From: Ligustrum vulgare | Lineage: Eukaryota; Streptophyta; Magnoliopsida; Lamiales; Oleaceae | Length of the DNA stretch: 64,000 bases | Direction: 5' to 3' | Assembly (NCBI GenBank): GCA_963555705.1 | Contig: OY743180.1 | Span: 41,324,129 to 41,388,128 of the forward strand | Shown here: in pieces, positions 1-12,409 of the stretch | Layout of the letters: the number at the start of each line of letters is the position of its first letter | Numbering within the stretch: position 1 is the stretch's first letter | The notes under the pieces: generated by a model | The model's database searches: none | What the model saw: the letters and a program-made list of their open reading frames with translations, nothing else | Told to the model about the DNA's origin: nothing | Made by a program: the position numbers and the translations under genes

Positions 1-480
1 TTATGTTACTTGAGGAGAAAGAATGCTGAATTTCACGTTCAAATTGAATTCCAAAAGAGTTCCAACTGAACAAGGAAAATTACCTTCACAGAAGATATTT
101 TTGTCACTGCACAACGTTTAGTATTTTGATCATATATTTCTATTCCCTTATTCGATTGAGGTGATTCAAAGTCCGTTAGAAAGATAACTTAAAGGGATAC
201 AATTATTCTTGAAATATGATTTTCCCAATTCGAACGTTTACTTCCCAGAAATTAAGTTTCAAAGTCTGACTAAAAATCTGTCTGAAAATCTTGTATGATT
301 GGAATGAATTTATGGTAATATTCTTATCATATTCATTCTTTTTTGACTTTTAATTGCATTCAATTGACTCCTAAAAATTTTCAAGTATCGTATCATGGTC
401 CGAATCAATTATTGAGTATTTGCAATTTGGTCCTTCTTCTTTTGATTTGTAAAATTTAGTCCTTGAACTTCTAATTTCTT

Positions 481-520
<40 letters not shown>

Positions 521-750
521 ACTTTTCTTCCAATTGACCTTTTTATTTACTTCATCAACTCTTGATTTTCACACTTGAGCTCTTTTATCATCCAAACGAC
601 TTGTTTTTGCTTCTTTTCCTTTGTTTTTCCGACTTTGAGGTTTTTCCTGAAATACAAACAATACTAACTAAATAAATAGCAAATATTCTTAAACAAACAC
701 ATAAAATCTTACTTTTAGGATATAAATAAGTGTATAAAATACACTTATCA
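1..750 (-). mobile_element. Truncated LTR, Tat/Athila-like family (family A), cut by the window edge
   Basis: Read on the minus strand it begins TGATAAGTGTATTTTATACA at 750. It then follows the same order of segments as the solo LTR at 58990-60587 and the LTR pair at 45250-46656 and 50461-51834. The other LTR end lies outside the window, so no target duplication can be tested and it cannot be told whether this is a solo LTR or part of a full element. A poly-T run lies inside at 485-519. No ORF with recognisable retroelement protein is present. Confidence 0.7.
485..519. repeat. Poly-T tract
   Basis: An almost pure run of T within the truncated LTR. Its length is likely to be unreliable in any assembly. 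Confidence 0.9.
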
Positions 751-751
751 G

Positions 752-1230
752 GTGACCACCGGTGAATTGCAACATATCAATTGTGACATTTGAGCTTAAA
801 TCTGTTACTCGTCTTCTATGAAATTTGTTTGACATATAAAGTGTGACATGTGATCGAGCTGAACAAGTCACCTGTGATCGAATATTTTTGAAATGTGACA
901 TGTAACTTAATGCATCAAATATGAAATGTGACCTTAATATTTGAAGTGTGACATGTGACCAAATGCATCAAATGTGACATGTTACCTAATGCATCAAATA
1001 TGATCTGAACAATTGAAGTGTGACTTGTGACACAATGCATCAAACAAGTTGTTTACTGGATTCTTTGATCTATGATTAAATGAACTGTGATATGTTACCT
1101 AATTAATGTGACATATGATAATATAAAGTGTAACACGTGACTTTAACATGTGACCTATACATATAACTTGTAACTTGAATTTTCACTTGTGACAACATGT
1201 GACGTATAACTTTAACATATGACCTAACAA
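752..1230. repeat. GTGAC-rich degenerate repeat field
   Basis: The motif GTGACATGT and close variants (GTGACCT, GTGATCG, GTTACCT) recur about a dozen times at irregular 20-50 base spacing, often next to AATGCATCAAA. The pattern resembles sub-terminal repeat arrays of DNA transposons such as CACTA elements, but no terminal inverted repeat was found. A field of the same flavour lies at 60593-60960, also touching a family A LTR. Confidence 0.55.
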
Positions 1231-1885
1231 AAAAAATCCAGAAACTCGTCTCCTTCACCACCTCAAATCCAAAGAAGAGGACAAAGACCAAAAACTCATC
1301 ACAATCACCAATAATCAAAACCTCCTTTTCCACCACATCACAACCACTATCACCACCACCACCACCATCTAATAAAAAACTCTAAACCCACTGCTGCCAC
1401 CACCTCAAATACACATAGAATAGAGAACAAAAACAACCACTACAACCAGATTGCTTCTGTTCTTGTGTGATGTGGGTGTGAAATCCCATAAATTCCATCA
1501 ATTTTTGGCCTTGTTTTGTGGAAATTTCCATTAGATTGAGCGCTTTATGTAAATGAGTTGACTGGTGGTGGTCCGAAAATGATAAACATTTGAAATCATT
1601 TATTATTCTCTCTGTGTTTTTACAAAAATTCATTGATATCAAAGGATGCTTTCGTAGATATAATGTATGACTTTAAATTTTGACGGTGTTTCCATTTTTC
1701 TTTGTAGATGCATCATGCATCTGAAGAGTTTTCCTGGAGAGAAAAAAAAAAATCTTATACAAGTTTATATCGGCCCTGCACTCCTCGATCTCAATACACA
1801 TTGCCATAGAATATCTACTTGATAAAACTACAAATCTGGTATCATTTTCCCCCTCATTTTTTTTTTTTTTTTGGATGAGTATGCC
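1231..1885. other. Intergenic stretch, no gene recognised
   Basis: CA-rich then mixed sequence with poly-A and poly-T tracts. Short ORFs on the minus strand have no recognisable domain and biased low-complexity composition. It ends at the solo LTR that starts at 1886. Confidence 0.5.
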
Positions 1886-4244
1886 TGACACGACCCCGTC
1901 TCGAATCACCCTATGTGGACCCGAGACGTGTCGTGCACCGATGATGAATGCCAGCTAGATACTGGACCCACCACCAAGGCTACTGAAACTTTTCAAATTC
2001 TATAAAACTTCTCGTAATACCCCATGATTTTTAAAAAAAATTGACAGAGTTCCCTTTAAATATTGGATATAACCTCCCTGTAACAAATCAACAAATCCTC
2101 AAACCACCACATGTAAAATACTGGGAATCCATATCCCTTCCCATCATCATATCAAAAATCAAAAGAGCTTATGCCTGCCCATCTAGTTCTTACTACATAT
2201 CATCCATTCCACTTACATTTAATACATCAACATATCATTCTAATCAACTAAGCACTTGACAAAACAATAACTCGAGAATGGACCGAGTTAAATATATATA
2301 CATGGATCTCAAAAGAATGATGAAGACTAGAAACATACAACTAAATGATCTTTGGCAGGCTTTCCAACTTCCTCTCAAAACTCAAAAGTATCCTGGTAAG
2401 GAAAATGTTACAAAAATATGAGATTTTAACTCAGTGAGTGGAGTGTTTGAAAACTAGTCATACTTTTCTCGTTTATAATTCTTTATAAAATCACTATTTG
2501 TTTTGTAACTATAACTTTTGATTGACATAAGAAAAGATTTTACTTATCTGAAAAGCACATCTAGCTGAAATGAGAATTCATAAATACTGAAACCATGGCA
2601 TAAATTGTGATAACTGTCTGATAATACTAAAAATTCGTTGAACTGTAATGAGAAGCTGAAATATTTTTCTATGAATAAATATATCATACTGTACTGAAAA
2701 GAATCACATCAAAGTGTACCCAATGAACAACTTTACTCAAGTACAGAGTACTCTCGATGTACAAGGCAAAGCCATTCAAATCTGATAAGCTGATAATCTG
2801 ATAAACTGTGTCATATGCGCATAGACTGCCCTAAAGGCTAAAGCATCCTAGTACACGGCCCAAAGCCTATATGTGCACAAGAGTGGGTCCCAAAGACCTC
2901 TGATAATATGGTCATACACTGTGGAAACGAATTCACATCAGTGCAGAGCGGTTAATATCACATGGGTACTTTCTGATGGTTTTTCACAATAATAATTTAC
3001 ATGTAACAAATTCTTTTATAGAATAATGTACTAAATTTATAAATTGGTTAACTTGAAATTTTAAAAGAAGAAGTCTAAAATCATGCTTCTAAACTTGTAT
3101 TTGCGAAAAGTAGTAATTTCCGTAACTTGTCTACTTAATTGAAAACATGAATCATATGGAAAATTTATGCCATTAAATATTAAAATTTAACTTTAAGGAA
3201 AAATAAGTTTCTCCACTCACAGAGATTGCGACTGAAACCTAGTTTGGCTGATAGGCCTGGTCAATCTCCGTGTCGCCTCCTGAAAATTAAATTAAAACCT
3301 TGGATCAACTCCAATAATTACTAATATTTAACAAATGCCCAAAATGAAATAACATCCTATACAATAACCACAAATTTCATATGACTCCAACATTACATCC
3401 AACCAACCTTCTCTTATGTGAGATATAGCTTTATTATAACTAATATATCATTTATTTAACCAATACCTCAATGGAATGCTCATTGACACCAAAACCCCTT
3501 TCCAAGAAACTAGTAATTGACTAATTCTTCAACTTAATTACATGGGTAATTTAATCTCCAAATAAACATCACCAAATTAAGCTTGAAATAATTTAACATA
3601 AGCTCCAATAACTCAATCTTGCCCAAATCAAGAATTTAATCCACCATTATTATAAACCCTAGCATGTAACCACAATGTATTCAACTAAACTTAAATATTT
3701 AGCTCAATATCTTCAAGTGAACCATAAATCCATCCAGAAATCTAACATTTAACTCAAAAATCAAAACCCTAAAATCAACACCATATCTCAAATAAATGGG
3801 TATTGCCTTACCTCTTGAAAATGAAAATGAAGTCTTGAATGTTGAATGAAATTCCCCCTTTTTTCCTTCTCTTTCTTTCTTCCTTTTTTTTTTCTTCCTT
3901 TTTCCCCCTTTTTTTTTTCTTCTTTTCCACGTTTTTTCTCTCTGCCGAAGCTCCTCTCTGGTAAGTGCAAGTGTTTTGTTTTGGTTGAATTTGTTTTGTC
4001 CCCTAATATCAAGACATAGCAAAGTTTGATAGTAATTGCATGCTTGGTCCTTCATTTATCATTCCAATAAAATCCCAAATATAAATGATAATAAGTTAAG
4101 TACCTCAACTTATAACCAAATTTAAATGATCCTCAAAATATCCATTCATTTAAATTAGTCCCCACTTTGACTAAATTGGTCAAAAATAAATGTTGACTTG
4201 ATAAAATAATTATTTGACTTGTAAAATTAAAGTGAGTTGTGACA
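1886..4244 (-). mobile_element. Solo LTR, Ty3/gypsy (Tekay-like), minus orientation
   Basis: On the plus strand it begins TGACACGACCCC and ends GTTGTGACA, flanked by a perfect 5-bp duplication ATGCC (1881-1885 and 4245-4249). Its reverse complement aligns along its length with 4782-7310, including the blocks around ACTGTGGAAACG and GTGAGTGGA. There is no primer site or internal domain, so a full element probably collapsed by LTR-LTR recombination. The poly-lysine ORF at 3699-4055 is a CT-rich tract, not a gene. The TGTCACGACC-type terminus is typical of plant Tekay/Del chromovirus LTRs; the lineage is inferred. Confidence 0.85.
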
Positions 4245-4249
4245 ATGCC

Positions 4250-4781
4250 TCAACTGAGATATGCCCAATACACTATCTCAAGTCTTGAGAGGCTTCTCCT
4301 TCAAAGTTTTGATGCCTAGCTTTTGAAATAGCCCATTGCCCCCACCCCAAGTTGTATTTCTCACATAAACCCACTTTGGAAATAGTCCATTGCCTAACTA
4401 ACTAAAGTAAATTTTTTTTTGTTACTTTGATGATTTTTAATTTTTTGTTTGCACACTTCAAATTTGTACTATGAACTTTGAAGATTGTTTATGGTTTTTA
4501 TTACATTCTTATTTCCATTTGAACAGATTAATAACATTTATTTGGTTTATGCCTTGAGGGTCTATGTCTTGTGCCATGAAGAAAATACCCATCGATTCCG
4601 GATTACGGCTTTCTAAACATTCCTGACAACATGCTTGGATATTATTTTTAAAACCCATAGTCTTACTAAAAGATAGAAACCTGGATGTTCTTGCTTTGGA
4701 AAGTAATGAAAAGAACCTAACCAATTTGCTACTCTTTCAGTGGGGGTAGAAATCAGGAATTGGTGTGTGATCGAGTTTTGC
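4250..4781. other. Spacer between two solo LTRs, no gene identified
   Basis: About 530 bases of unassigned sequence. A 71-codon minus-strand ORF (4509-4724) has normal amino-acid composition (four Cys in its middle part), but I recognise no family and it opens on a non-ATG codon. It could be a fragment of an old gene or chance. Confidence 0.4.
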
Positions 4782-5455
4782 AGTAACAACCCGGTTTATA
4801 CTAGTCAAAAGTCAAAGGATATTTAGTCTAAGTCAAATAGTTAAGTCAAATATAAGGACTTATGTCAAACAAATAATTTTAATTTATATTATTACGAAAG
4901 TTTAAGGATTATGATGATAGAAGTAGAAATTTAAACACTTAGTTTTCTATAATTGAAATTAAATGACTTAACTTTATATTATAGAAAGGGTTGTCACTTG
5001 TCTTGTAATTTGATCATTTTAAAGACCTATAAGTGGGCATTTGAGCCCATTTTCTGGTGATTTTTTTAGGGAGGCAGAGCAGGTTCGAGAGATAGAGTCC
5101 GAGAAGGAAAAAAAAACGTGGGAAAAGAAGAGAAGAAAGGAAGGGAAAGAGGAAGAAAAAGGAGAAAAAGAAGATGTATGGATAAAACCTTATTATTTTG
5201 GGCTCTTAATTTATCATTATTTCCAAGAGGTATGTTAATTTAATTTCTAGGGTTCATGGATTATTAGCTTAAATTTGAAGTTTAGCTAGTATTAAGCTTT
5301 ATTGACATGGATATGAGGTAATAAGCTAACTAGATTGCAAAGAAGTTGTGTATGTGGATTTTGATGGTTAAATTGATTTATTTATGGAATGGATTTTTAA
5401 ACTAGTGCCTTGATCTTTGATTTTGGTATGATTATGTAATTCTAAACACTTGATT

Positions 5456-5458
<3 letters not shown>

Positions 5459-5524
<66 letters not shown>
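5459..5524. repeat. (TA)n microsatellite
   Basis: About 33 uninterrupted TA units inside the plus-oriented solo LTR. Confidence 0.95.
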
Positions 5525-5526
<2 letters not shown>

Positions 5527-6335
5527 TGTGGATTAAGTATTAAGATTAAATAAGAAGAAAAGGGGTTGTGATATGAAATGACATTATATGATAATTGTGC
5601 ATAATCTCATGCTTTTGGTTATGGAAATGGGTCATTAATACATGGAAACAAATGAGTACATTTTCAAATGATATAATCTTCTATGTGTGCCAATCGCGAA
5701 GTATGTTGGGAATTTAATAAGTAAGGGCACGTGATTGGATGAAAAATGGGGAATAAGGACTAAAAGAGAGCTTTGTGAGATTTTATATATTAATCACGAT
5801 TTGGGAAGTATGGATTTTGATAGAAAGAAAAGCATAAAATATAGAATTCCTTAATTTTAGTAAGGAGATAGATGGAAATGAAATAACTTTATAGATGATA
5901 TTAAACGATTTTCAATGGTTGATATAGTTGATTTTAATAATAATAAAAAAATTATTATATTTTTATTTCAGGATCGATGAGGAAATTTGATAGGCTTATC
6001 AACACAGACAGATTTCAGTCAATAACTCTGTGAGTGGACGATACTTTTCTTAAGAAAATAAGTATTTGTTAATGTATATTAATTCTAAAAGCATTATGAA
6101 ATATTTATTTATTAGAGTGCTTGTACATAATTATATAAATTGCAGAACTTGATTATTTTCAAGTGTTAAGTTTACAGCATGATTTTTAGAATAAAGTGAA
6201 GCTTTATTAATAAGCAACTCTTTTTAAAGTTAGATTCCGTTCAGTTAAATCACGTTTTGAGAAATATTACATCAGTAATAGATATTCCAATATATGTAAT
6301 GAGATTTTATAAACCACCAGAAAGTATCCAGGTAA

Positions 6336-6505
6336 TTTTACCCGCTCTGCACTGATGTGAATCCGTTTCCACAGTGTATGACCAGATATAGTGATTTTAC
6401 CCGCTCTGCACTGATATGAATCCGTTTCCACAGTGTATGATCAGATATAGTGATTTTACCCGCTTTGCATTATTGTGAATGCGTTTCCATAGTGTATAAC
6501 CAATT
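6336..6505 (+). repeat. 59-bp tandem repeat in the solo LTR
   Basis: Units start at 6336, 6395 and 6454 (59-base period), each with TTTTACCCGCT, GTTTCCA and CAGTGTAT-like blocks; the third is partial and more diverged. The inverted solo LTR at 1886-4244 has only one such unit (around 2910-2970), so the expansion is specific to this copy or its sub-lineage. Confidence 0.85.
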
Positions 6506-7459
6506 CATAGCCTTCGAGCAGCTCTACGCGTGTATGACCAGAATTTTAGAATTTCAGAATCTCAGAATTATCAGATTATCAGATTTTGGGTACCTTTGGT
6601 GGGGTTTTTTTTTTCAGTACTTCACAACTTATCGGAATTAAGAATTAAGAATTTAGTTTTCAGTTTACAGAATCAAGACTTTAGCTTACAGTATGATTCC
6701 AGTGATTTCAGTTTTAAAAGTAATTATCTGATTTTCGAAGTTTTTAAAGTTAAAGCATATAAATTTTCCAGCAAATATGTATTAATGAGAAAATACATGT
6801 ATTTATGAACTGTCCACTCACTGAGTTACAAACTCATATATTTTCCCATATATTTTTATAGAATGCAGGTGAATGTGAGAGTTAAGAAGCATTTGGAGCC
6901 TATTGATCTGCCAAGTCAAGCCACAGATATAATAAGATTGTATGATTTAATTGATTTAAGTACCTAAGCTTATGGGTTCACTGCGATTTCTTGATTTTAT
7001 ATTCATTTGGGATGTACTGTAAGTTATATATAAATGATCGAGTTGGTTATACTTAATTGATTAGTATGCATTAGAGGAACATGTGGTTCCCACTATTTAT
7101 GAGATATATGTATGTTTGGGAAATGTTATTGCTATTCAAGTGACTTTAGTCTAATTTACAAGGGAGATCATGTCAAATTTTCAGTAAATTCTTTATAGTC
7201 AAAGAAAAATCAAGGAGACCTTGGTAGTTGGTCCAATATATAGCTGACACCTGCTATCGGCACACGTCACGTTCTGGGTCTAGCAGGGTGATTCGGGATG
7301 GATCGTGACATTTGAAGTATCCTGATTGTGTTGAGAACTTGTATTTCACTTTCCTCTTTGTTCTTCGAGTCGTGACAATTGAAAAAAGTGAGCCCTATCG
7401 TATTTCGTTCTTTCATCTTTATCTTACTAGCACCAAGTGATACAATCTCGCTATCATAT

Positions 7460-7640
7460 GCAGGCAGCCAATTACTTGGAGCAAGCCGAGCATGACACTA
7501 GTAACCCTCGAGAGGACTTGAAGGCACAATCTTTAATGAAGCTAAATTGTGTGAAGGATAAAGTGAGCCAGAACTGAAGCATGAGATACAAGAGCAATTC
7601 CGAAACATTGGGTTTCTATACCTGCTCTTTCCAATATACC
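7460..7640 (+). pseudogene. Exon-like fragment of an unidentified gene
   Basis: After a plausible splice acceptor (TATGCAG, ending at 7464), one frame reads AANYLEQAEHDTSNPREDLK and continues to about 7570 (KAQSLMKLNCVKDKV). The reading then needs a one-base shift to continue as LKHEIQEQFRNIGF. Composition and amphipathic spacing look like real helical protein, unlike the surrounding AT-rich DNA. I cannot name the family. The frameshift and lack of neighbouring exons suggest a captured or decayed piece. Confidence 0.4.
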
Positions 7641-7797
7641 TAATTATCAGAATTTGATGTTGTACGAAGAAAAAAATATTGATACTTAGACTTGAATTTG
7701 TATAAGGATGTTTTCTAAAATTTGGGAACCCAACAAATGTGCGACTAATTTGTGTATAAGAATATTTTCCAAAATTTGAAATTCTCTTAATAACAAA

Positions 7798-7854
<57 letters not shown>

Positions 7855-8108
7855 GGTACTCGTTGTTGTTAATTTTTATTGATTTTTTTCTCATTGTTCT
7901 GTATCATTACAATATATTTTGTCAAAAAAATATGTTCATACATTGCATGAGTGTGAAATTAGTTATTTTATTGATAAATATGTGATTGAATAAGAAGAGA
8001 AAAAAATATGATTTGTTTATAATGAGAATCAAATCAAACTAGGCTTAGTGTGATATAACAAAAAATAAATAAAATTGTTAAATACATCCAAGACTAAGAA
8101 TCAAGAAT
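7641..8108. other. AT-rich intergenic stretch
   Basis: No gene seen. It contains the ATT microsatellite at 7799-7854 and ends at the GTTTC target duplication of the nested element complex. Confidence 0.6.
7799..7854. repeat. (ATT)n microsatellite
   Basis: About 18 uninterrupted ATT units. Confidence 0.95.
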
Positions 8109-9596
8109 GTTTCTGATGGAATTCGAAGCGCGAAAGTATAGCGACCCAGAATTTTTTATGCAATAAATAATTATTTTAATATTTAGAAAATTGTATCGCT
8201 ACTATTTCACCTATTATTTTGAAGTTAACGCCGCGACGGATTCGTCTAGCCAAGTCAAGAAATATCGAATTTGTTCGATTTTAAATTAAATGTCCGAATT
8301 TCTAAAATTATGTTATTTTAATTGTTTATTCAAAGTATTATTTTCAAAATTATTTTGAATTCCAAATTTATTAAAATATTTCAATTTTCCTTATTCAAAT
8401 TTATTTTCAGTCCAAAATATATCAGTTTTAATACAATTCCTTATACAAAAACATCATCATTATATATACAAATTTTACATCTATTTCATATTCCATCTCA
8501 TTATACAAACACCAAAGCAAAGCATCTTCATCATTATCATCATCTACCCCATCTTCATTTCAATACTCATGGCACAACTCACACTTCCATGTACTTAGAT
8601 TCCACAATACAATATATATAAGCATACATCTTCATCACCTGCACCAAGCTCCATCTCCATCCCAGACGAGTGCAACCACAGTCCACCTACACCCTCTGCT
8701 CAACCAAACAACCACCACCTAGTGTCAATTCAACAACAAACAACCAAACTGCAATTCCCAATCTTCATATCAAACCACTACCATCACCAAACAGAGTTTC
8801 AACAATTCTGCTGCTATCAAACACCCAAATTCACCAAAGCTGTTGATCCACCATTAACGAAGCAAGTCACCATCGGATTCCACCATTTCCACCACCAGCA
8901 ATGGTCACTGATTTCAATCAACCAAGACATGCCGCACCTGCAACCGCCGCAACCTTCATCATATACATCAATCTGTAATCAATCATCATCACCACTATCA
9001 ACCAGCATCATCATCAGATTTTCACTAACTGCACAAACCATGATCATCACTGCCAAACCAGTTCACTGCCATGGCTCGCAGCCACCTCTATTGCCGATCG
9101 AACCTCAGTCACTGCCCCAGAATCACCACCAATCTGTATCACCTCTTCCACTAACACCACTGCACGATCAAATCCCTCAATCTGCCATAATCGATACACC
9201 AAAACACCCACTGCCTACTGCTCAACATCAAACCCAACTCCAACCACAACCCAAATCAAACCCAAAGAAAAACCCATGAATCAATGAGTTCATTTCTTAC
9301 CTCAATCACCATTTTTCCGCCGAAAATCGCTCACCTTAAATCGCGATGTTGTTTCGGTTTTTCGCAACCAAAGAACTCGCACTGAACCCTCAATCTTCAA
9401 CCCCTGCCTTTGACGCCCCTCGCCGCACTTGGCGCCGGTACTGCGCCGGCTTAGCACCGGCAGTGTCTCGCCTTTCCGCCGCCGGTCATTTCTCTGTCTT
9501 CGTTCTCTGTTGGTCGTGAGAGAGAGTAATGTCGAGAGTGAGAGTAAAGTGAGAGAGAGAAGATAAATCTGATGTTTTTAAAAAAAATGATTTTCA

Positions 9597-9960
9597 GAAT
9601 TTGCAAATTAGCCCCCTAAGTTTGAAAAGTGATCATTTCAGTCCCTGAAGTTTTAAATTGTTTCAAATCAGTCCCCAAGCTTTAAAGTTTTGCAATTCAG
9701 TCCTTTTAGCTTTTAAACTTATCAATTTCAGCCCTTAAGTTTTAAATGAGTTTTAATCAGCCCCTATTGTTTTAAAATATATTATTTCAACCCTATTGTT
9801 TTGAGTTTCCGACTCAACTTTCAAAAGTAGTCATTTTAGTCCCTCAACTTTCAAAATATCTATTTTAGTCCCTGAACTTTCAAAAGTATTCATTTTAGTC
9901 CCTCAACTTTCAAAACATCAATTTTAGTCCTCAAATTATAATTTATCATTTTGAACTATA
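9597..9960 (+). repeat. Degenerate ~25-bp repeats in the 5' LTR
   Basis: About 14 irregular units of the kind TTTTAGTCCCTCAACTTTCAA and relatives. The same field occurs in the 3' LTR at about 16213-16560, and a similar one lies in the Copia leader at 27290-27960. Confidence 0.8.
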
Positions 9961-10249
9961 TATTCGATAGACTAAAGTGACTTATTGGCTAAGACGAAGC
10001 GTACGGAGAATTTAAAGAAATTGAAGTCATTCCCGCTCAACTTTGCACTCGTCGGAATTGAGGTAGACTCGCACTTATTAATTGATTTAAATTATGATTT
10101 CATATAAATGTCATGTGACTTGTGAAAGTCAATTTTCAAGAAAATTAAGTATGTTTTATGAAAGGTAAATATACCTTATGTTTTTATGAAAAGTAAGTAT
10201 ACCCTATGTTTTTACGATAATGTTTTATATGTTTTGGATCATTGCTACG

Positions 10250-10790
10250 CATAAGAATTCTTACCACCTAAGTTCGGTAGAATTCTGTGTCTCCATAAGT
10301 TTATGAGGATTTACCACCTAAGTTCGGTAAAATTCCTGTCTTTCCATATGTTTATGAGGATTTACCACCTAAGTTCGGTAAAATTCCTGTCGCGTATGTT
10401 TATGAGGATTTCGATCCTATCTTATGTTATGATGGAAATGATCCCTATGAATTTCATGAATTATGTTTTGGTATACTTACTGTTATTATGATCTTACTGT
10501 TATTATGACTTACTACATAAGAATTCTTGCCACCTAAGTTCGGTAAAATTCTTATGTTTATGAGGATTTCGATATTATCCTATGTTATGATAAAAACTTA
10601 CTGTTATTATGACTTACTACATAAGAATTCTTGCCACCTAAGTTCGGTAAAATTCTTATGTTTATGAGGATTTCGATATTATCCTATGTTATGATAAAAA
10701 CTTACTGTTATTATGATTTTACTGCATAAGAATTCTTGCCACCTAAGTTCGGTAAAGTTCTTGTGTCTATTTATGTTTATGAGGATTTAA
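10250..10790 (+). repeat. Tandem array around CCACCTAAGTTCGGTAAA, 5' LTR
   Basis: Six copies of the CACCTAAGTTCGG core: first closely spaced units with TTTATGAGGATTTACC between them, then units of about 113 bases that also contain TTACTGTTATTATGA. Spacers differ only by mutation, so this is an ordinary tandem repeat. The same array is in the 3' LTR at about 16866-17400. Confidence 0.85.
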
Positions 10791-11449
10791 ATCCTATCTT
10801 ATGTTATGCTTTCAAAAGAAATTATGCTTGACATAATTAAAATGTTTTTATAAGTATATGGTTTTCAAAGAGCTGTTTTCAAAGAGCTATTTTCAAAGAG
10901 CCTATGATTTGTAAAATATGTCCCGTGCTGTAATGCACAATATGAGTTTTATCAAGAGCAGTTTTATAAAGAAGCTCTATCAATGCCCGTTTTATAAAGA
11001 GCCGGGATTTATGTGTTTAATCATCTTATAAATTAAATTAATTTGCGATGAGTCTACTGAGTATTTCCCCCCATGAAATACTCACCCTACTTTTTAACAG
11101 TTTTGCAGATTTCGGAGACGGTGGCGAGCGATGAATGATGGTGGCAATAATCGTTGAACGGTTGAAAGTTTGACGTTAATGATTTCCGTATTTTCCAAAC
11201 AATCGAATAATTTATAGAAGTTCATTTATTTGAGAAATTATGATATTGGCAATTTCTTTACAATATTAATGGTTCGATTTACTATTTCAAATGGTTTCAT
11301 AAATGTTTTCAATTTTAGCGGCCATTACAGTTTATTTAATGTTGCCAAAAATGAATTTCAATTATTTCTTCCGCAAAAATATTATTCGAAAAATTTAGAC
11401 AGAAAATGACGTAGTGAATCGGGTATATGGAACTCGGGGCGCTACAAGT

Positions 11450-11461
11450 TGGTATCAGAGC
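11450..11461 (+). other. Primer-binding site (initiator-Met tRNA type)
   Basis: TGGTATCAGAGC lies three bases after the 5' LTR end. It is the usual plant retrotransposon site complementary to the 3' end of tRNA-iMet, and it fixes the element's orientation as plus. Confidence 0.95.
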
Positions 11462-12340
11462 TAGTCTGCGTTTCTGTAGACTGGAAAAATTTTCAAAAAG
11501 AATTTTCAAGAAATATTTTCCATTATAAAATTTTATTGATGAAGATTGCCACTGCCATCATTCGTTCCACCAACTCCGAGGTAAAGAAGTTTATGATGTT
11601 TAAAGTTATTTCAGTATTTCGAAAACTCATTTTATTGATTTATGAGAAAGAATGAAGAGTATTTCGGATACTTATGATTTATGAGAAATAAGAATGTATT
11701 TCTTCGAAAATAATGATGTTGTTATGCTTTGTCATAACTTATATGCTTTAATGTATGATTATGAGAAATTTTTTTAAAGAAAACGAGTGTTGAGCATAAT
11801 GGGAATAATATGATTTTATTGAGAATTAAGTAATGGATATTATGTTGAGTTAATTTATTATGCCTCTATGTTGAAGAGAAATTTATTATGAAGTTTGGCT
11901 TTGTGAATAAATTTTGGGAATATGATTTATGGCATATATTTATAAGTATGAGTAACTTTTGAGCCAATTAAGGTATGGAAGGAAGTAATATTATGATATT
12001 GAAAAATATGATTTGAAATTTCTATGTTGAGGAATTATGAATTGAATTATGGGATATTTTGATGATATTGAAGTGTTGGAATCGTTTTCAATATTTTTAG
12101 ATCGTTGTGATCAAATGTGGAGTTATTTATTATTGTGAGTTATGAAGTATGCTTATGGTTTGGATAAGTCCAGATTACAAGGGAGACTCTATCCAGAATT
12201 TTATCATTTGGAATTAAGAGCATAATATGATAAGCATCCACTAAAGGAATTAAGGTTAGACATGCAAGATCATTTACATCACAAACGAGATTTAGTAGAT
12301 GATAGCAGAGATTTTATTATTTTCTCATAAGGAGAACACA
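11462..12340 (+). other. 5' untranslated interior of the LOG-carrying element
   Basis: AT-rich, with many TTATGA and GAATTATG words. A 68-codon ORF at 11449-11655 overlaps the primer site and is spurious. No gag homology could be recognised in any frame. Confidence 0.6.
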
Positions 12341-12409
12341 CAAGAGTCACACTGGAAAGGAAATACATGAAACACACGAAAGCATAAGAGAAAAAAAAAA
12401 AAAAAGATC

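Larger units (their letters stand above)
4782..7310 (+). mobile_element. Solo LTR, same Ty3/gypsy family, plus orientation
   Basis: It begins AGTAACAACCCGG (expected TGTAACAACC with one change) and ends GGATCGTGACA. Flanks TTTGC (4777-4781) and TTTGA (7311-7315) form a 4-of-5 target duplication. It is the inverted counterpart of 1886-4244 and carries a TA microsatellite and a 59-bp tandem repeat that the other copy lacks. No internal retroelement region is attached on either side. Confidence 0.75.
8137..11446 (+). repeat. 5' LTR of the LOG-carrying element (3310 bp)
   Basis: It matches 14753-18060 almost base for base. It contains a CA-rich segment with a fortuitous 185-codon ORF (8722-9279), a GC-rich patch near 9360-9530, a field of CAGTCCCT...AAGTTTTAAA-type repeats (9597-9960), and a tandem array around CCACCTAAGTTCGGTAAA (10250-10790). 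TATATATAAG near 8611 is a possible TATA box. The length is unusual; plant LTRs are more often 0.3-2 kb. Confidence 0.95.

Noticed and set aside
3699..4055. 118-codon lysine-rich ORF
   Set aside because: It is the reverse of a CT-rich tract in the solo LTR; low complexity, no conserved content.
8722..9279. 185-codon ORF, duplicated identically at 15338-15895
   Set aside because: It is a CA-rich segment of the LTR, without ATG start or domain; His/Pro/Gln-rich text comes from composition, and duplication is explained by the two LTRs.
10250..10790. Regular repeats resembling a CRISPR array
   Set aside because: Spacers are copies of each other, the array is duplicated in both LTRs, and the DNA is plant nuclear.
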